Notes: generated by a model from the sequence alone, not told the origin. 40,999 bases of DNA from Bacillota bacterium (GCA_018818645.1 JAHIRQ010000045.1:1-40999), one strand, 5' to 3'. Positions 28,657 to 39,665 are shown, counted from the stretch's first letter. Translations and numbers: made by a program.

Positions 28657-28792
28657 ATAAATATTTAGATTTACAAAAATCCTGATAAAATTTCTTCCCG
28701 AAATTTTTTTAAGAATTAATAAATGATTTTAGTCTATATTAAGTCATAAAGTGATTCATCTTTATTATTGAATACATTAAGAGGTAATTATT

Positions 28793-29560
28793 ATGGACAA
28801 TCTAGATAGAAGAATTAAATACTACGAGATATTACTATCTATAGATTTATCTAAGATACCAACTGCCCTATTACCATCAGGGTACCATTTTGTCTTTTTT
28901 CAAGATGGAGATCGAGATGATTGGATAAACATAGAATTAAGTGCTAGAGAGTTTCTAACATTTGAAGAAGGAATTAAAGCTTGGGACTATTACTTTAAGA
29001 GATACGAATACTTACTTCCAGATAGAATGATTTTCTTGGTAGAGTCAGCTACCAACGAAAAAATAGGTACTGCAACTGCATACTTCAACAATTGGAAGGA
29101 TGATTTAAATGAAGGGTACTTACATTGGGTAGCTATACAGAAGACTTATCAAGGAAAAGGACTGTCTAAGCCGTTAATCGTATATACTCTAAACCAATCT
29201 AAAAAGTTAGGTTATAAAGAAAACAAGATTCCAACTCAAACAACAAGCCCTATTGCATGTAAGATATATTTTGATTTAGGAGCAGTTCCAGTAAACCTAG
29301 AAAAATCATATTTTGGGTATCAAATACTTAAAACGCTTTTCAATCAAATTCAATTAGATGTACCTACTATTCCTGTTTCATCAATATATAACGAACTCTA
29401 TCTAAAAATAGAAGAAAAATTAAATGAAATATATCCTGATTTAATAGATTTTGACATCAATACCGAGCATCAAGAAATACATTTCATTACTACAAAAGGA
29501 TTTAGTATTATCCACTATGATGTAGTAGATAATCAAGTCATCATCGATATTAAAATGTGA
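28793..29560 (+). CDS. GNAT family N-acetyltransferase
   Basis: LVESATNEKIGTATAYF...EGYLHWVAIQKTYQGKGLSKPLIVYTLNQSKKLGYKENKIPTQTTSPIACKIYFDLGAVP. Confidence 0.85.
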   Translation: MDNLDRRIKYYEILLSIDLSKIPTALLPSGYHFVFFQDGDRDDWINIELSAREFLTFEEGIKAWDYYFKRYEYLLPDRMIFLVESATNEKIGTATAYFNNWKDDLNEGYLHWVAIQKTYQGKGLSKPLIVYTLNQSKKLGYKENKIPTQTTSPIACKIYFDLGAVPVNLEKSYFGYQILKTLFNQIQLDVPTIPVSSIYNELYLKIEEKLNEIYPDLIDFDINTEHQEIHFITTKGFSIIHYDVVDNQVIIDIKM

Positions 29561-29588
29561 TGAAATCAAAGAAATGAGTTGATCAAAC

Positions 29589-30452
29589 ATGATATACATA
29601 CATATCTTAATATACGTGATAATCATTATTTATCTATATAAGTATATTTTTGGTCGATACAAAGGCAATTCTGGAATAGTTCAGTTTATTCTAGAGAAAA
29701 CTGAACCATTAATATATACTCATGTGAATCACATAAATAAACCATATAAAAAAATGCATATTTTTTATTCAATTATAAAAATTATTCCCATGCTCATTGT
29801 CTTTACAGTGTCCAGTGCATATCGTTCTATTTTTGTTCCAGATGGATACAAGTATTTAGAAATAAATAACCAAGGTTGGGGATCTGTTGTATTGCTGTTT
29901 TTATTGATAGGTATGGTTGGACTATTTATTTATCCTATACACTCTAAAAAATATCACGCTAGAAGGTTTTTAGGTGAAAACAAAGATGGGTACTATATTG
30001 ATGATTATGAAGTTGCACATGTTGCTCAAGATTTAAGCAATCTTTTTAAAATATCTTTTTATGTGATTCTAGTTTTTTATCCAATATTCATCGTTTCACT
30101 CAATCAATATAGCTACTTCAATGAGCATGAAATCATCACTAGAGATGTTTTTGATTTTCATGATCAAACCATTAAGTATGAAGATATAGACAAAGTGGAA
30201 AGATACTTTAAATCTGGACCTTTTACCGATAAAATATCTACCATGCATTATGTCATTTACTACGATGAAGATAGTAAAATAAATATTTTGTTTTCAACGT
30301 ATGTAGAGCAAACATTAGAGATTCATCGTTTGCTAAAACAAAAGAGTCCAGAGTTATTTGAAACTTACACGATTACAACAGAAGAAGAAATATTTATTGA
30401 ATCACATTCAGATAAGATGAAAAATCAAATATATGAAATTTTTGGTAATTAG
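29589..30452 (+). CDS. multi-TM membrane protein, unknown
   Basis: Several hydrophobic helices; C-term FHDQTIKYEDIDKVERYF...THYVIYYDED-like PH-type region. Confidence 0.55.
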   Translation: MIYIHILIYVIIIIYLYKYIFGRYKGNSGIVQFILEKTEPLIYTHVNHINKPYKKMHIFYSIIKIIPMLIVFTVSSAYRSIFVPDGYKYLEINNQGWGSVVLLFLLIGMVGLFIYPIHSKKYHARRFLGENKDGYYIDDYEVAHVAQDLSNLFKISFYVILVFYPIFIVSLNQYSYFNEHEIITRDVFDFHDQTIKYEDIDKVERYFKSGPFTDKISTMHYVIYYDEDSKINILFSTYVEQTLEIHRLLKQKSPELFETYTITTEEEIFIESHSDKMKNQIYEIFGN

Positions 30453-30664
30453 ACAATCTAGTCATTAAAAATTTTTTGGGATGATATCTTTTCATTGAAA
30501 TCAGGTTATTTACCTATTGTGCTTACTTTGAACAAGACATTATGCAACTAAGAAGTTTATATTCTAGGCTATAGTACTATTGATTGATTCATTGTTTGTA
30601 TTGATTTGAGATTTAACAATCTAGACAGGATATTGCTAAAACATGTGAAAGAGGACTTACTCAT

Positions 30665-31798
30665 ATGAAATCAGAATACATAATTAACAAGAATAAAATG
30701 AGAAATATTAGAATTGAAGTTGTAAAATTTCACTTGGAAGTCAATAAAAAAATTATGAATTTTTTAAAAGTAGCCATCCTTATTGCTGCATTACTCCAAA
30801 TCCCCCTTGGGTTTATATTCGGATTCAAAATTGGATATTATGTACTAATAATTGTAGCTGTTTTAGTCAATGTCCTATTTAGTAAGTCCGTTCAACTACA
30901 CCTAGCAATAAAAAACATAGATAAAACATTTCGCAAGTTATCAATCGATCAATTTCAGGTCAACTTTGAAGCGGATGAGATATGTTTTACCATCATCTCA
31001 AATTTAGGAACACAGACTATTCAATCACATTTTAAGTATTCTGAGATTCATACAAGTCAATATCATTCTAAAGAAGCCATCATTATATTTACATCTGGCA
31101 GATTCGCATCCAATTACTCAAAATCAAGACCACGCTATATTTACTTGGGTTATCTCGATGAAGATGACAAGCAAAATCTGATTAGCAATTTTAAATCCAA
31201 CAGCAATAAGTTCTTAATTGATGATAAAATAGAAAAATCATTCACCAAAGAAGTGAGTAATAAAAAGAGTCATAAAATAAGAAACATTATTTTATTCTTA
31301 GCAGTGGTTGCAGTTATCATATCGGCTTCTCAAGTAGGAGTATTCAATTTATTCACATATGGAACATATCCATACAATTCCGAGAAACTGGTTGAAAAAT
31401 ATGATCAATATGTGACTAACGAGACTGAAACCACATTGATGGTTTTTGGGTATATCAAGAACACTAATGATTTAGTTTTAAACTCATACTTTATTGATCC
31501 TACCCGAGATGTAGTCTACGCAGAGTATGAAACAAAATATTGTAACACGCATTATGAATCTATCTCTGAAGATGTGAATAAGTGTTATGGAAGAATGTTT
31601 CAGTATGGAATCAATAGTCATAGGATTATCAATTTGATTATTCGACTTGAAAAAGAAAAGACGATAGATATCCAATCAAATGACATTGATTTTATTTTCA
31701 TAGATAGTTTTGACGACTATAATTACTATATTGCATCGTTTTATGGATCTGTTAAGGATAAAATCGAATTTAGAATTAATGGAAAAGTATATGATTGA
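30665..31798 (+). CDS. membrane protein with YcxB-like region
   Basis: TM pair then ADEICFTIISNLGTQTIQSHFKYSEIHTSQYHSKEAIIIFTSGRF, plus an additional TM and extracytoplasmic-like domain. Confidence 0.55.
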   Translation: MKSEYIINKNKMRNIRIEVVKFHLEVNKKIMNFLKVAILIAALLQIPLGFIFGFKIGYYVLIIVAVLVNVLFSKSVQLHLAIKNIDKTFRKLSIDQFQVNFEADEICFTIISNLGTQTIQSHFKYSEIHTSQYHSKEAIIIFTSGRFASNYSKSRPRYIYLGYLDEDDKQNLISNFKSNSNKFLIDDKIEKSFTKEVSNKKSHKIRNIILFLAVVAVIISASQVGVFNLFTYGTYPYNSEKLVEKYDQYVTNETETTLMVFGYIKNTNDLVLNSYFIDPTRDVVYAEYETKYCNTHYESISEDVNKCYGRMFQYGINSHRIINLIIRLEKEKTIDIQSNDIDFIFIDSFDDYNYYIASFYGSVKDKIEFRINGKVYD

Positions 31799-32119
31799 TT
31801 GGAGCGAACATGTTGAACATATTTAAAAAGAAACCTAATGTGAAGAAGATAGCATTTTTTTGTGACTGGTTTATCGATAATAATCGAATCATTATCGACA
31901 GTTTAGAAAAAACACCTCAAGACAAGGATCAAATTCAATATATATTGTATGAAATACAAGCTTGTTTAGCAGTTCCTTATAGAGATGGTTTTAAAGGAGA
32001 TATCGAGTTTGGATTTGCATCATCTGAACAATAAGTTTTTAATTCAAGCATCATTAATGATTAAAGAATATTTGAATTCAAAAATTGGTAGCACATGGAA
32101 TGTTATAACATCAGAATAA
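31795..32119 (+). pseudogene. frameshifted small hypothetical gene
   Basis: ORF 31795-32034 ends ...GFASSEQ*; overlapping frame continues NKFLIQASLMIKEYLNSKIGSTWNVITSE* to ~32119. Confidence 0.5.
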
Positions 32120-32413
32120 GGAATCTTAAACATGTTATGCAAAAAACTAGCAAAGCATATCATTATAGTAGATAATCAAGTACTTATAATGGATTAATCA
32201 ATAATAACTATCGTTAAAAAAAATATTATCTTTAATGATAAGTAGATACTCTTTAAAAATTCGGATATATATTTCCGCTACAGTTAAGAGATTTCTGCTT
32301 TTTCTTTTTTAACTTAGGGTTATATTTCAAGTAATATTCAAAAAAATCGAGTCATTTCTGAAGGAATTGTTATGATATAATTATAGTAATTAACATATAC
32401 TTGGGGGTATAGT

Positions 32414-32635
32414 ATGAAATGTCCAAAATGTAAGCAAGAAATGCTTAATGGTTTTATACCTGTACTTAGGGGTAGTTTGTACTGGTTGTCAGAAGATCAA
32501 AAATTACCTTGGATTGTCGTTAAGCATCCAAAAAATGGTGTTGTTTTATCAGATTATACAATTACAACTCCTAGAAAAGCAGATGCATATTATTGCAAAC
32601 CTTGTAAGATCGTAATCCTGCCAGTTAAAGATTAA
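32414..32635 (+). CDS. zinc-ribbon protein (DUF6487-like)
   Basis: MKCPKCKQEMLNGFIPV...YYCKPCKIVILPV: two CxxC. Confidence 0.65.
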   Translation: MKCPKCKQEMLNGFIPVLRGSLYWLSEDQKLPWIVVKHPKNGVVLSDYTITTPRKADAYYCKPCKIVILPVKD

Positions 32636-32739
32636 GGTTAACTATTTTTTTAGATTGCACTTCTTGAAGAATTGAAAACAATAAAGAAGTAGTCAAATGA
32701 AGTAATTAACTTGATTTAAAAAATCATAAAATCAATTCT

Positions 32740-34428
32740 ATGACTATGATTATATCCGTTTTATATCTAGGGGGAAATTGTATCCACACTTCCACATTTA
32801 CATCACTAAAGAGCGATCATAAATATCAGTCACTCAAAAAACTATATCAGTTTCATCAAGAACGAATGTATTATGATAATCTTTTTAACATGATGCTGCC
32901 TAAATCTCTATACCTAGCATTTCATAAACACTACAGTATAAAGAATGCTCACCTATTCAAGCAAGTTATAGGCATCTTAAAGGTAATCATTTTTGGACTT
33001 ATCTTTTTTCTTATTTTTTCATGGGCAAATTTCATTTCTCTACAAACACTTATGTTTCTTCATTTATTTTTCTTGTGGGTCTATATTTCTAGCCAAGCCT
33101 ACCAAATATACACGAAAAACTCACTCCATAAAAATGATATGCTCATGCTAATGATTGGAAAATATAGAAAACAATTATTCATGGATGAAATCAAAGAGAA
33201 ATTTAGTCGTAGCTATTTTACAAGCTTAATGCCACTCACACTTATTTCTGTTATTATTTTGAGCATCATGGACGGCTCAAGTCGATCCATTCTCAGTATC
33301 TTTGGTTTTATACTATTTCAAGTTATCGGGTATATAATATCTAAGTTTGTAGTCATGAATCTTTTTAAACTCAAATATATAAAGCTTAGACATTCATTTT
33401 TCAAAGACTTTTTGATGAGTATACTATTGACTTTAATAAGTGCTGCAGTTTATCTTTTATTCCTATATCCTATGTTTTTTATCAATTCAGATTTTAATAT
33501 CCTTATACTTTATCCAGTACTCACTTTATATGCTATCGTCATCACTTGGATTGGTACTATATGGTTTTCTTCATGGATTGTTAAATTTGTAGATCGTCAT
33601 ATACAAGCCATCCTATATCCCAAAGCCATCTCTTCTAGAGAAAACATAAAAGCTAAATTCTTTCATGTTGATAGTTTAGTTCTTAAGGGTCTTGATGGGG
33701 TTGAAAAAGCGATTGTGATTAAGGATCAAAAGATGTTTAAGAGAAGTAACCGTAAGGAATACTTTGGTAGTTATTTTTATGGCATCGTCCTCATATTTTC
33801 TGGATTACCTTATGCTTCACGAATCAATGATATCGAAGACATTCTAGGTACTGTTGCCTTATCAATGCTTTTTTCTGGAATGGCATTCACGATACATATG
33901 GTTGAAACAGCGCTCATCAGTAAGCATATTTCATATTCGAGTGAAGGATCATTAGTACTTACCTATCAAAGATTATCGATTCCAACTCAAAAGATCTTTA
34001 ATGCGAAATTACGTCTATTCTACTACATGCTACTACCGATCATCGTTTTATATGTTTTATCATATGGAGCAGTATTTATTCAATTTTCGATCGATAAGCT
34101 ATGGATATTCTTTTTTGGAATCCTCTATTTTACAGGTCTTTCTAGGGTTAAATTAAGAAACTTCATACATTTAGATACTCAAAACACTAAAGCATATTTA
34201 AATACCTATCAGATGCAAGCATCTACCATGGGTTCATCATTAGTTATTGGCTTATTCTTCATCATCATTATACCTCTAGGATTTACATGGATTGGAGATC
34301 AAGTGATCGATGCATTTGGTATTAAGTTTCTCTATGGGATGATGATCACTATCGTTTTAGTGATATGGTTAATCAACATCATCCAGGATATCCATATTAG
34401 AAAAATTCAGAAAGGGGTGTTGCTATGA
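32740..34428 (+). CDS. ABC transporter permease (multi-TM)
   Basis: 562 aa with >10 hydrophobic segments; stop overlaps the ATPase start. Confidence 0.75.
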   Translation: MTMIISVLYLGGNCIHTSTFTSLKSDHKYQSLKKLYQFHQERMYYDNLFNMMLPKSLYLAFHKHYSIKNAHLFKQVIGILKVIIFGLIFFLIFSWANFISLQTLMFLHLFFLWVYISSQAYQIYTKNSLHKNDMLMLMIGKYRKQLFMDEIKEKFSRSYFTSLMPLTLISVIILSIMDGSSRSILSIFGFILFQVIGYIISKFVVMNLFKLKYIKLRHSFFKDFLMSILLTLISAAVYLLFLYPMFFINSDFNILILYPVLTLYAIVITWIGTIWFSSWIVKFVDRHIQAILYPKAISSRENIKAKFFHVDSLVLKGLDGVEKAIVIKDQKMFKRSNRKEYFGSYFYGIVLIFSGLPYASRINDIEDILGTVALSMLFSGMAFTIHMVETALISKHISYSSEGSLVLTYQRLSIPTQKIFNAKLRLFYYMLLPIIVLYVLSYGAVFIQFSIDKLWIFFFGILYFTGLSRVKLRNFIHLDTQNTKAYLNTYQMQASTMGSSLVIGLFFIIIIPLGFTWIGDQVIDAFGIKFLYGMMITIVLVIWLINIIQDIHIRKIQKGVLL

Positions 34429-35090
34429 TAGAGATAAAGAAACTAACATTTGCATATGATGCAGAACACTATATTTTCGAACAAACAGACATTACACTAA
34501 ATAAAAATATAACAACGATTGTCTTAGGTAAAAATGGAACAGGAAAGACGACCTTGTTTCATTTGATTGCAGATATTTTAACACCTGATTTTGGCGAGAT
34601 CAAAAAAGATGCAGACGTCATCTTTATTCCGGATCAGCCTGTATTGTATGATCACTTAACAGGCTATGAGTATTTAGAGTATATCAAAATCTTATCCAAT
34701 CATCAGTTGGAAGATAAAATCATCGATCTTGTAGCATTACTTGAGATGAAGGAGCATATGTCAAAGCTGATTCATGAGATGTCTTTAGGAATGAAGCATA
34801 AACTCGCATTGCTATCTGCGATGCTACTAGACTATGATACCTATATGATTGATGAGCCATTAACAGCTCTTGATCCACCATCTCAAAAAGAGATGATAAA
34901 GTATTTTAAGATGTTAAAAGAACAAGGGAAAACTTTGATTATATCAACACATATGATTCATATTGCATATCAGCTTGCTGATGAAGTCGTTATATTAAAT
35001 GGCAAGGAAGTTGTTAAGATGAAGAATGATTTTACTGATTATCAAGCCTTTGAGGATGAGGTTATCAAGCATTTTGAAATACACTCATAG
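34425..35090 (+). CDS. ABC transporter ATP-binding protein
   Basis: VLGKNGTGKTTLF (Walker A), MSLGMKHKLALL (signature), DTYMIDEPLTALDP (Walker B). Confidence 0.93.
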   Translation: MIEIKKLTFAYDAEHYIFEQTDITLNKNITTIVLGKNGTGKTTLFHLIADILTPDFGEIKKDADVIFIPDQPVLYDHLTGYEYLEYIKILSNHQLEDKIIDLVALLEMKEHMSKLIHEMSLGMKHKLALLSAMLLDYDTYMIDEPLTALDPPSQKEMIKYFKMLKEQGKTLIISTHMIHIAYQLADEVVILNGKEVVKMKNDFTDYQAFEDEVIKHFEIHS

Positions 35091-35128
35091 AATATTAATT
35101 ATTCTAGATACTGATTAGGAGAATTTAT

Positions 35129-35842
35129 ATGGAACTCAGAAAATCCTTATGGAAAGAAAATGATAAATCATTCTTTTTAGCATATCTAAAATCCTTTGAG
35201 CAAAAAGATAAGGAGTCTTGGGCAAGAAACATACTCAATACCAAACTAGAACTCCTATGCCTACCTACAAAAACAATCTATTCCATCGTTGATGAAATAT
35301 ATAAAGGAAATTATCAATCCTTCTTAGATTTAGAAATATTTAACAATTATGAATCGATTGCTATATATGGGAAGCTAGTATCCAAAATAGATGATTTTGA
35401 ATTATTAACCCTTTATTTAAATCGATACACCTTCGTTATGGAAAACTGGGCACATTGCGACCTACTATCATTTAACATCAACAAAACGAATAAAGAACAA
35501 TTTTTAGCACTATCAGATCATTATCTTCAAGATGAAAAAATATTTACAAGAAGACTAGGACTGATGATATTATTTCAAATGGTCAAAGATGAATCCGTAC
35601 TACCCATCATTTTTAATAAACTTAAAGGATTGAATCAAGAAAATGAGTATTATGTCATCATGATGGCAGGATGGCTTCTAAGTGAGTGTATTATCAAATA
35701 TAAGAATCAAACTCTAGACTTCTTATCAACCACAAAGGATTTAAATAAGAAAATAGTCAATAAGGGTATTCAAAAGAGTAGAGAGAGCAGAAGATTAACG
35801 CAAGATGAAAAAGATCAACTGCTCCCCTTTAAACGAAAATAA
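35129..35842 (+). CDS. DNA alkylation repair (AlkD-like HEAT) protein
   Basis: Helical repeats with YLNRYTFVMENWAHCDLLSF and FTRRLGLMILFQMVK, as in AlkD. Confidence 0.75.
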   Translation: MELRKSLWKENDKSFFLAYLKSFEQKDKESWARNILNTKLELLCLPTKTIYSIVDEIYKGNYQSFLDLEIFNNYESIAIYGKLVSKIDDFELLTLYLNRYTFVMENWAHCDLLSFNINKTNKEQFLALSDHYLQDEKIFTRRLGLMILFQMVKDESVLPIIFNKLKGLNQENEYYVIMMAGWLLSECIIKYKNQTLDFLSTTKDLNKKIVNKGIQKSRESRRLTQDEKDQLLPFKRK

Positions 35843-35867
35843 ATATTATATAAAAAGGAGTTATTGT

Positions 35868-36329
35868 ATGCCGCAATCAACTTGGTATCAAAAAAGAGAA
35901 AGCCATGCAGACCATGTAGTTTACTTAGACAAAAAAGCGAATGAACTTCAAAAAATGCTAGATCATCAAAAAACGATGATTATTCGAGGTGCAGCAGGTA
36001 AAAAAGTACCTCTTGGTGGACGTGTCAAACAGGATGATATCCTATACTTTGTAGAAACTGGTAGTGATTTACTAATCACGCATCGCGCTCTTGTCAAAAG
36101 TGTGATTGAAACCAACAAAATGACAGAAGAGGAATCAATTGCTTTTGTTCAAAAATATCAAAAAGAGTTGATGCTTGCTCCACATCAAATGACTAGATGG
36201 GCAGGAAAGAAGTTTTTATGTCTAATTGAAGTTCATCAATTAGAACAAATAGAACCCTTTCAGTATAGAAGAGAAAGCAATATGGATGATTGGATTATCG
36301 TTGATGATATCAATGATATAAAAGTTTAG
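35868..36329 (+). CDS. PUA/ASCH-like domain protein
   Basis: VPLGGRVKQDDILYFVETGSDLLITHRALVKSVIETN; RBS aaaaggag. ORF track start 35805. Confidence 0.45.
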   Translation: MPQSTWYQKRESHADHVVYLDKKANELQKMLDHQKTMIIRGAAGKKVPLGGRVKQDDILYFVETGSDLLITHRALVKSVIETNKMTEEESIAFVQKYQKELMLAPHQMTRWAGKKFLCLIEVHQLEQIEPFQYRRESNMDDWIIVDDINDIKV

Positions 36330-36339
36330 GGAGAAAATC

Positions 36340-36870
36340 ATGGCTAGATTTAGTAACAAGAATGCTTTAATGGTAGCAATCCATAGTTCATATGAGAAGT
36401 TAATATCTCTAATCAATTCCCTACCTTTAAATCAAAGAGAAAAAGAGTTTACTTTTGACATCTCAAATGAAAAGGGAGCACACTGGAAAAGAGACAAAAA
36501 TATTAGGGATGTTTTAATCCATCTATATGAATGGCAAATCTTATTAATAGATTGGGTAAAATCAAACGAAGCTGGAATAGATAAGTCTTTTTTACCATTA
36601 GAATACAATTGGAAGACATATGGTTTAATGAACATCGAAATTTGGAAGAAGCATCAATCAACATCCTTTCAAGAATCTATGACCTTATTGAATCAAAGTC
36701 ACTTGGATACTATGAATATATTAGATTCTGTTGATGATTATCAATTATTTCTCAAAGGGACTTATGCAGGAGGATCAACCATAGGTCAATATTTCATATC
36801 TGTTACAGTTGGACATTATGATTGGGCGATGAAAAAAATCAAGAAACATTCTTTGCAAAACCATATTTAG
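36340..36870 (+). CDS. ClbS/DfsB family four-helix bundle protein
   Basis: WKRDKNIRDVLIHLYEWQILLIDWVKSNEAG...NWKTYGLMNIEIWKKHQ. Confidence 0.75.
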   Translation: MARFSNKNALMVAIHSSYEKLISLINSLPLNQREKEFTFDISNEKGAHWKRDKNIRDVLIHLYEWQILLIDWVKSNEAGIDKSFLPLEYNWKTYGLMNIEIWKKHQSTSFQESMTLLNQSHLDTMNILDSVDDYQLFLKGTYAGGSTIGQYFISVTVGHYDWAMKKIKKHSLQNHI

Positions 36871-36988
36871 AAGGCACAAAAAAAGCTAGTAACAAGATAT
36901 GAAGAAATACTATTTAAATTATAAATAATGAATCATACCAAGTATAAAACATGCTATAATTAAAAAAAATACGATAGGGGAAATTATC

Positions 36989-37351
36989 ATGAAAATACAA
37001 TGTACAATGTACTTACCACCGAAAAAGACAGTTGAGTATGGTCATATTACAGTTACTAATCTTGGAATTGACTTAGCAAGAAAAAATAAATTTTTAGCAT
37101 TAGGCTTTGGAGCATTGGGAGCTCTTCTAGCACAAGCGAGAGATTTCCATGGTTTCATGTGGGATGAGGTTGCTAGCATCGAGATGAAGAAATATGGTCT
37201 TGCTAAGAAGGCATGTTACATCACACTAAAAAATGATAAAGAGTATATTTTCAGATTACCAAAACCTGATGAAACTATCGAATTATTAAAAAAAGAGTTC
37301 AAAAAGTCAAAAGAAACTAAACTTACAAACAATAGTGTATTTCGTGACTAA
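36989..37351 (+). CDS. small PH/GRAM-like protein
   Basis: VEYGHITVTNLGIDLARKNKF...MWDEVASIEMKKYGLAKKACYITLKNDKEYIFRLPKPDE. Confidence 0.5.
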   Translation: MKIQCTMYLPPKKTVEYGHITVTNLGIDLARKNKFLALGFGALGALLAQARDFHGFMWDEVASIEMKKYGLAKKACYITLKNDKEYIFRLPKPDETIELLKKEFKKSKETKLTNNSVFRD

Positions 37352-37544
37352 ATGAACCCAATTCATTATTCATAACAAAAAAGACTCAAAAGAAAGTGAC
37401 AACATAAGAAATACAAGAATCAATTCACGAGTTTTTGAAACAATCAAGCATTAAAGAAAAAACATTAAATGCTAAAGCTATTCATGAACAATCAAATACT
37501 TGTGATAGCATCAAAGATATTGTCAAATCCAATATGAATTCAGT

Positions 37545-38030
37545 TTGGGGAAGAATATGATTACCTTATACATGCCTAAAAAACGAATAAATCGTAAAAA
37601 CGATAAAGAAGTTATACATTTGAATGAAAGTTTGCTCTATCAGTTTAGAACTAATATTTTTTCTTCCAAATTTGAACTTTTCAATCAGAATGATAAACTA
37701 CTCTTCACCGCAAAACAAGTAACCTTATTTAGAAATCATTATGATATCTATCAAAATGATACAGTGATTTCATCACTCGTTACGAAATCCTATTTCAAAC
37801 AATATCAATACTATATTAAGTCAAATAAAGATAATCTTTTTGTAGAAGGCAGTATAGTAAATAGCCAGTTTTCACTTCGAGAAGAAAACGAAGTTGTTTT
37901 AACAATATCTAAAGATCCTCAAAAGAATTATCGTCGAATCATCACTGTTGATGAATCTCAAAAGGATTATTTAATCATGGTGATGTTATCACTGATTGTT
38001 GCGGTAGAAACTTTTATGGCAAGTAATTAG
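37545..38030 (+). CDS. LURP-one/tubby-like small protein
   Basis: LYQFRTNIFSSKFELFNQNDKLLFTAKQVTLFRNHYDIYQND; likely start ATG 37557. Confidence 0.45.
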   Translation: MGKNMITLYMPKKRINRKNDKEVIHLNESLLYQFRTNIFSSKFELFNQNDKLLFTAKQVTLFRNHYDIYQNDTVISSLVTKSYFKQYQYYIKSNKDNLFVEGSIVNSQFSLREENEVVLTISKDPQKNYRRIITVDESQKDYLIMVMLSLIVAVETFMASN

Positions 38031-38145
38031 TTTTAATTTGAAATAGACTTTTTAAGCCAGCTATTGAATGTGATTCTAGTTCATATGAATCACTGAATTT
38101 AAGCATTATGTTACAAAAAACTAAAAAATAAAAAAGAGGTAACAT

Positions 38146-38628
38146 ATGAATAAGATTACTTTACAACCAGTTAACAACGACAATTTTAGAGTTATTACTA
38201 AATTAAGCGACACATTATCTGATGATCAGAAAAAATGTGTCGCGCCTAATGTTTACTCACTTGCTCAAGCGTATCTAAACCTAGACCATGCTTGGCCACG
38301 TGCAATTTATCTTGACGATACCCCTATCGGTTTCATCATGTTAGATATCAATCCAGATGATATTCCTAACAATGAAAATGCTTATTACCTGTGGCGTTTC
38401 ATGATAGCAAGTGACTATCAAGGTAAAGGCTATGGTAAAGATGCACTAGATTTAATTATCCAAAAATGTATTGAAGATCAGAAAGACTATTTGTATTCAT
38501 CCTGTGCAATGCATAAAGACATGCCTTATCAGTTTTATATCAAGTACGGATTTATCGATACAGGTATTTTTGATGATGGAGAAGAAGTCCTAAAATTAGA
38601 TGTATCTCTAAAGAAGAAATCAATTTAA
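38146..38628 (+). CDS. GNAT family N-acetyltransferase
   Basis: YYLWRFMIASDYQGKGYGKDALDLIIQKC...FYIKYGFIDTG; RBS aagaggt. Confidence 0.9.
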   Translation: MNKITLQPVNNDNFRVITKLSDTLSDDQKKCVAPNVYSLAQAYLNLDHAWPRAIYLDDTPIGFIMLDINPDDIPNNENAYYLWRFMIASDYQGKGYGKDALDLIIQKCIEDQKDYLYSSCAMHKDMPYQFYIKYGFIDTGIFDDGEEVLKLDVSLKKKSI

Positions 38629-38730
38629 ACAGAGGTATCATCAGGTTTTATTATATTTTTTGTAAAAAAGTATTTTTTATCTTGATTCATAGTGCTACAA
38701 TAGAAACAAAACAATACATTGGGAGGAATT

Positions 38731-39636
38731 ATGAAACTCGAACAAATGGCTGGTAATCTGAATTTCCAGCAAAAAGATGGCATTTTTACACGTACATTTT
38801 CAGGATATGAAGCAACATTGGTAGTGTATAAGGTTCCAGGATCTTACGTAAAAATACCGATGGTGATGTTTGTGCTAAACAAGACCATCGATAAAGAAGA
38901 TACAAAAATGATTATCAAAAAAGCTAAGCTTAGAAGCTTTATCAAGGAATCAGTTGCTTTAAAGGATAATGCAATCCTGATTATCCCAAGATTTAAGAAT
39001 ATTGAAAAATTTGATTCCTATATGAATCAACTCGTCACCATATTACAGGACCTAAGATACAAACAACTCGATTATTGTCCTTATTGTGGTGAAGCAGAAA
39101 CAGATTCTGTGAGAATCATTAAAGGTGCTACTGTTCATGTACATGACAAATGTGTTAAGGATTTTGTTGAAAAGGTTACTACGCATTTAGAGACAGTGGG
39201 AAGCTCTAAAAAGAACTTGCTTAAAAGTATTATATTTGCTATTATAGGTGGTTTTGTTGGATTATTACCATCGATTATTATATTGTTTACTATAGGAATC
39301 TATTCTGCATGGCTATTCTTAATCATTCCCTTCGCAGCCTTTTATGGATTTAAAAAGGGTGGTGCTCAAAGAGGTTCATATGTGATGGTTATCATTGCTG
39401 TTATCTCACTCATTTATGCGCCAGGATTTATGTTTTATGCATATAATGATCTAGCTTTCATCAATGAGTTAACATTTAATGAAGCACTCTTAATTGATGA
39501 CTTTAGAATTGGTTTCATCAAGGATATGCTTGTTACATGTCTATTTACTGCACTTGCAATATCATTTTCATGGAAGACAATATATAAACAAACACATGGT
39601 CAAATCAAAAGAGATATCAAGGAACTTAGAGGATAG
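38731..39636 (+). CDS. membrane protein with cytosolic zinc-ribbon-like motif
   Basis: CPYCGEAETDSVRIIKGATVHVHDKC then four TM helices; RBS gggagg. ORF track start 38719. Confidence 0.65.
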   Translation: MKLEQMAGNLNFQQKDGIFTRTFSGYEATLVVYKVPGSYVKIPMVMFVLNKTIDKEDTKMIIKKAKLRSFIKESVALKDNAILIIPRFKNIEKFDSYMNQLVTILQDLRYKQLDYCPYCGEAETDSVRIIKGATVHVHDKCVKDFVEKVTTHLETVGSSKKNLLKSIIFAIIGGFVGLLPSIIILFTIGIYSAWLFLIIPFAAFYGFKKGGAQRGSYVMVIIAVISLIYAPGFMFYAYNDLAFINELTFNEALLIDDFRIGFIKDMLVTCLFTALAISFSWKTIYKQTHGQIKRDIKELRG

Positions 39637-39665
39637 AATAAAACCACGTTTGTGGTTTTATTTTC
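39637..39665 (+). terminator. Rho-independent terminator
   Basis: AATAAAACCAC-GTTT-GTGGTTTTATT + TTT. Confidence 0.8.
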
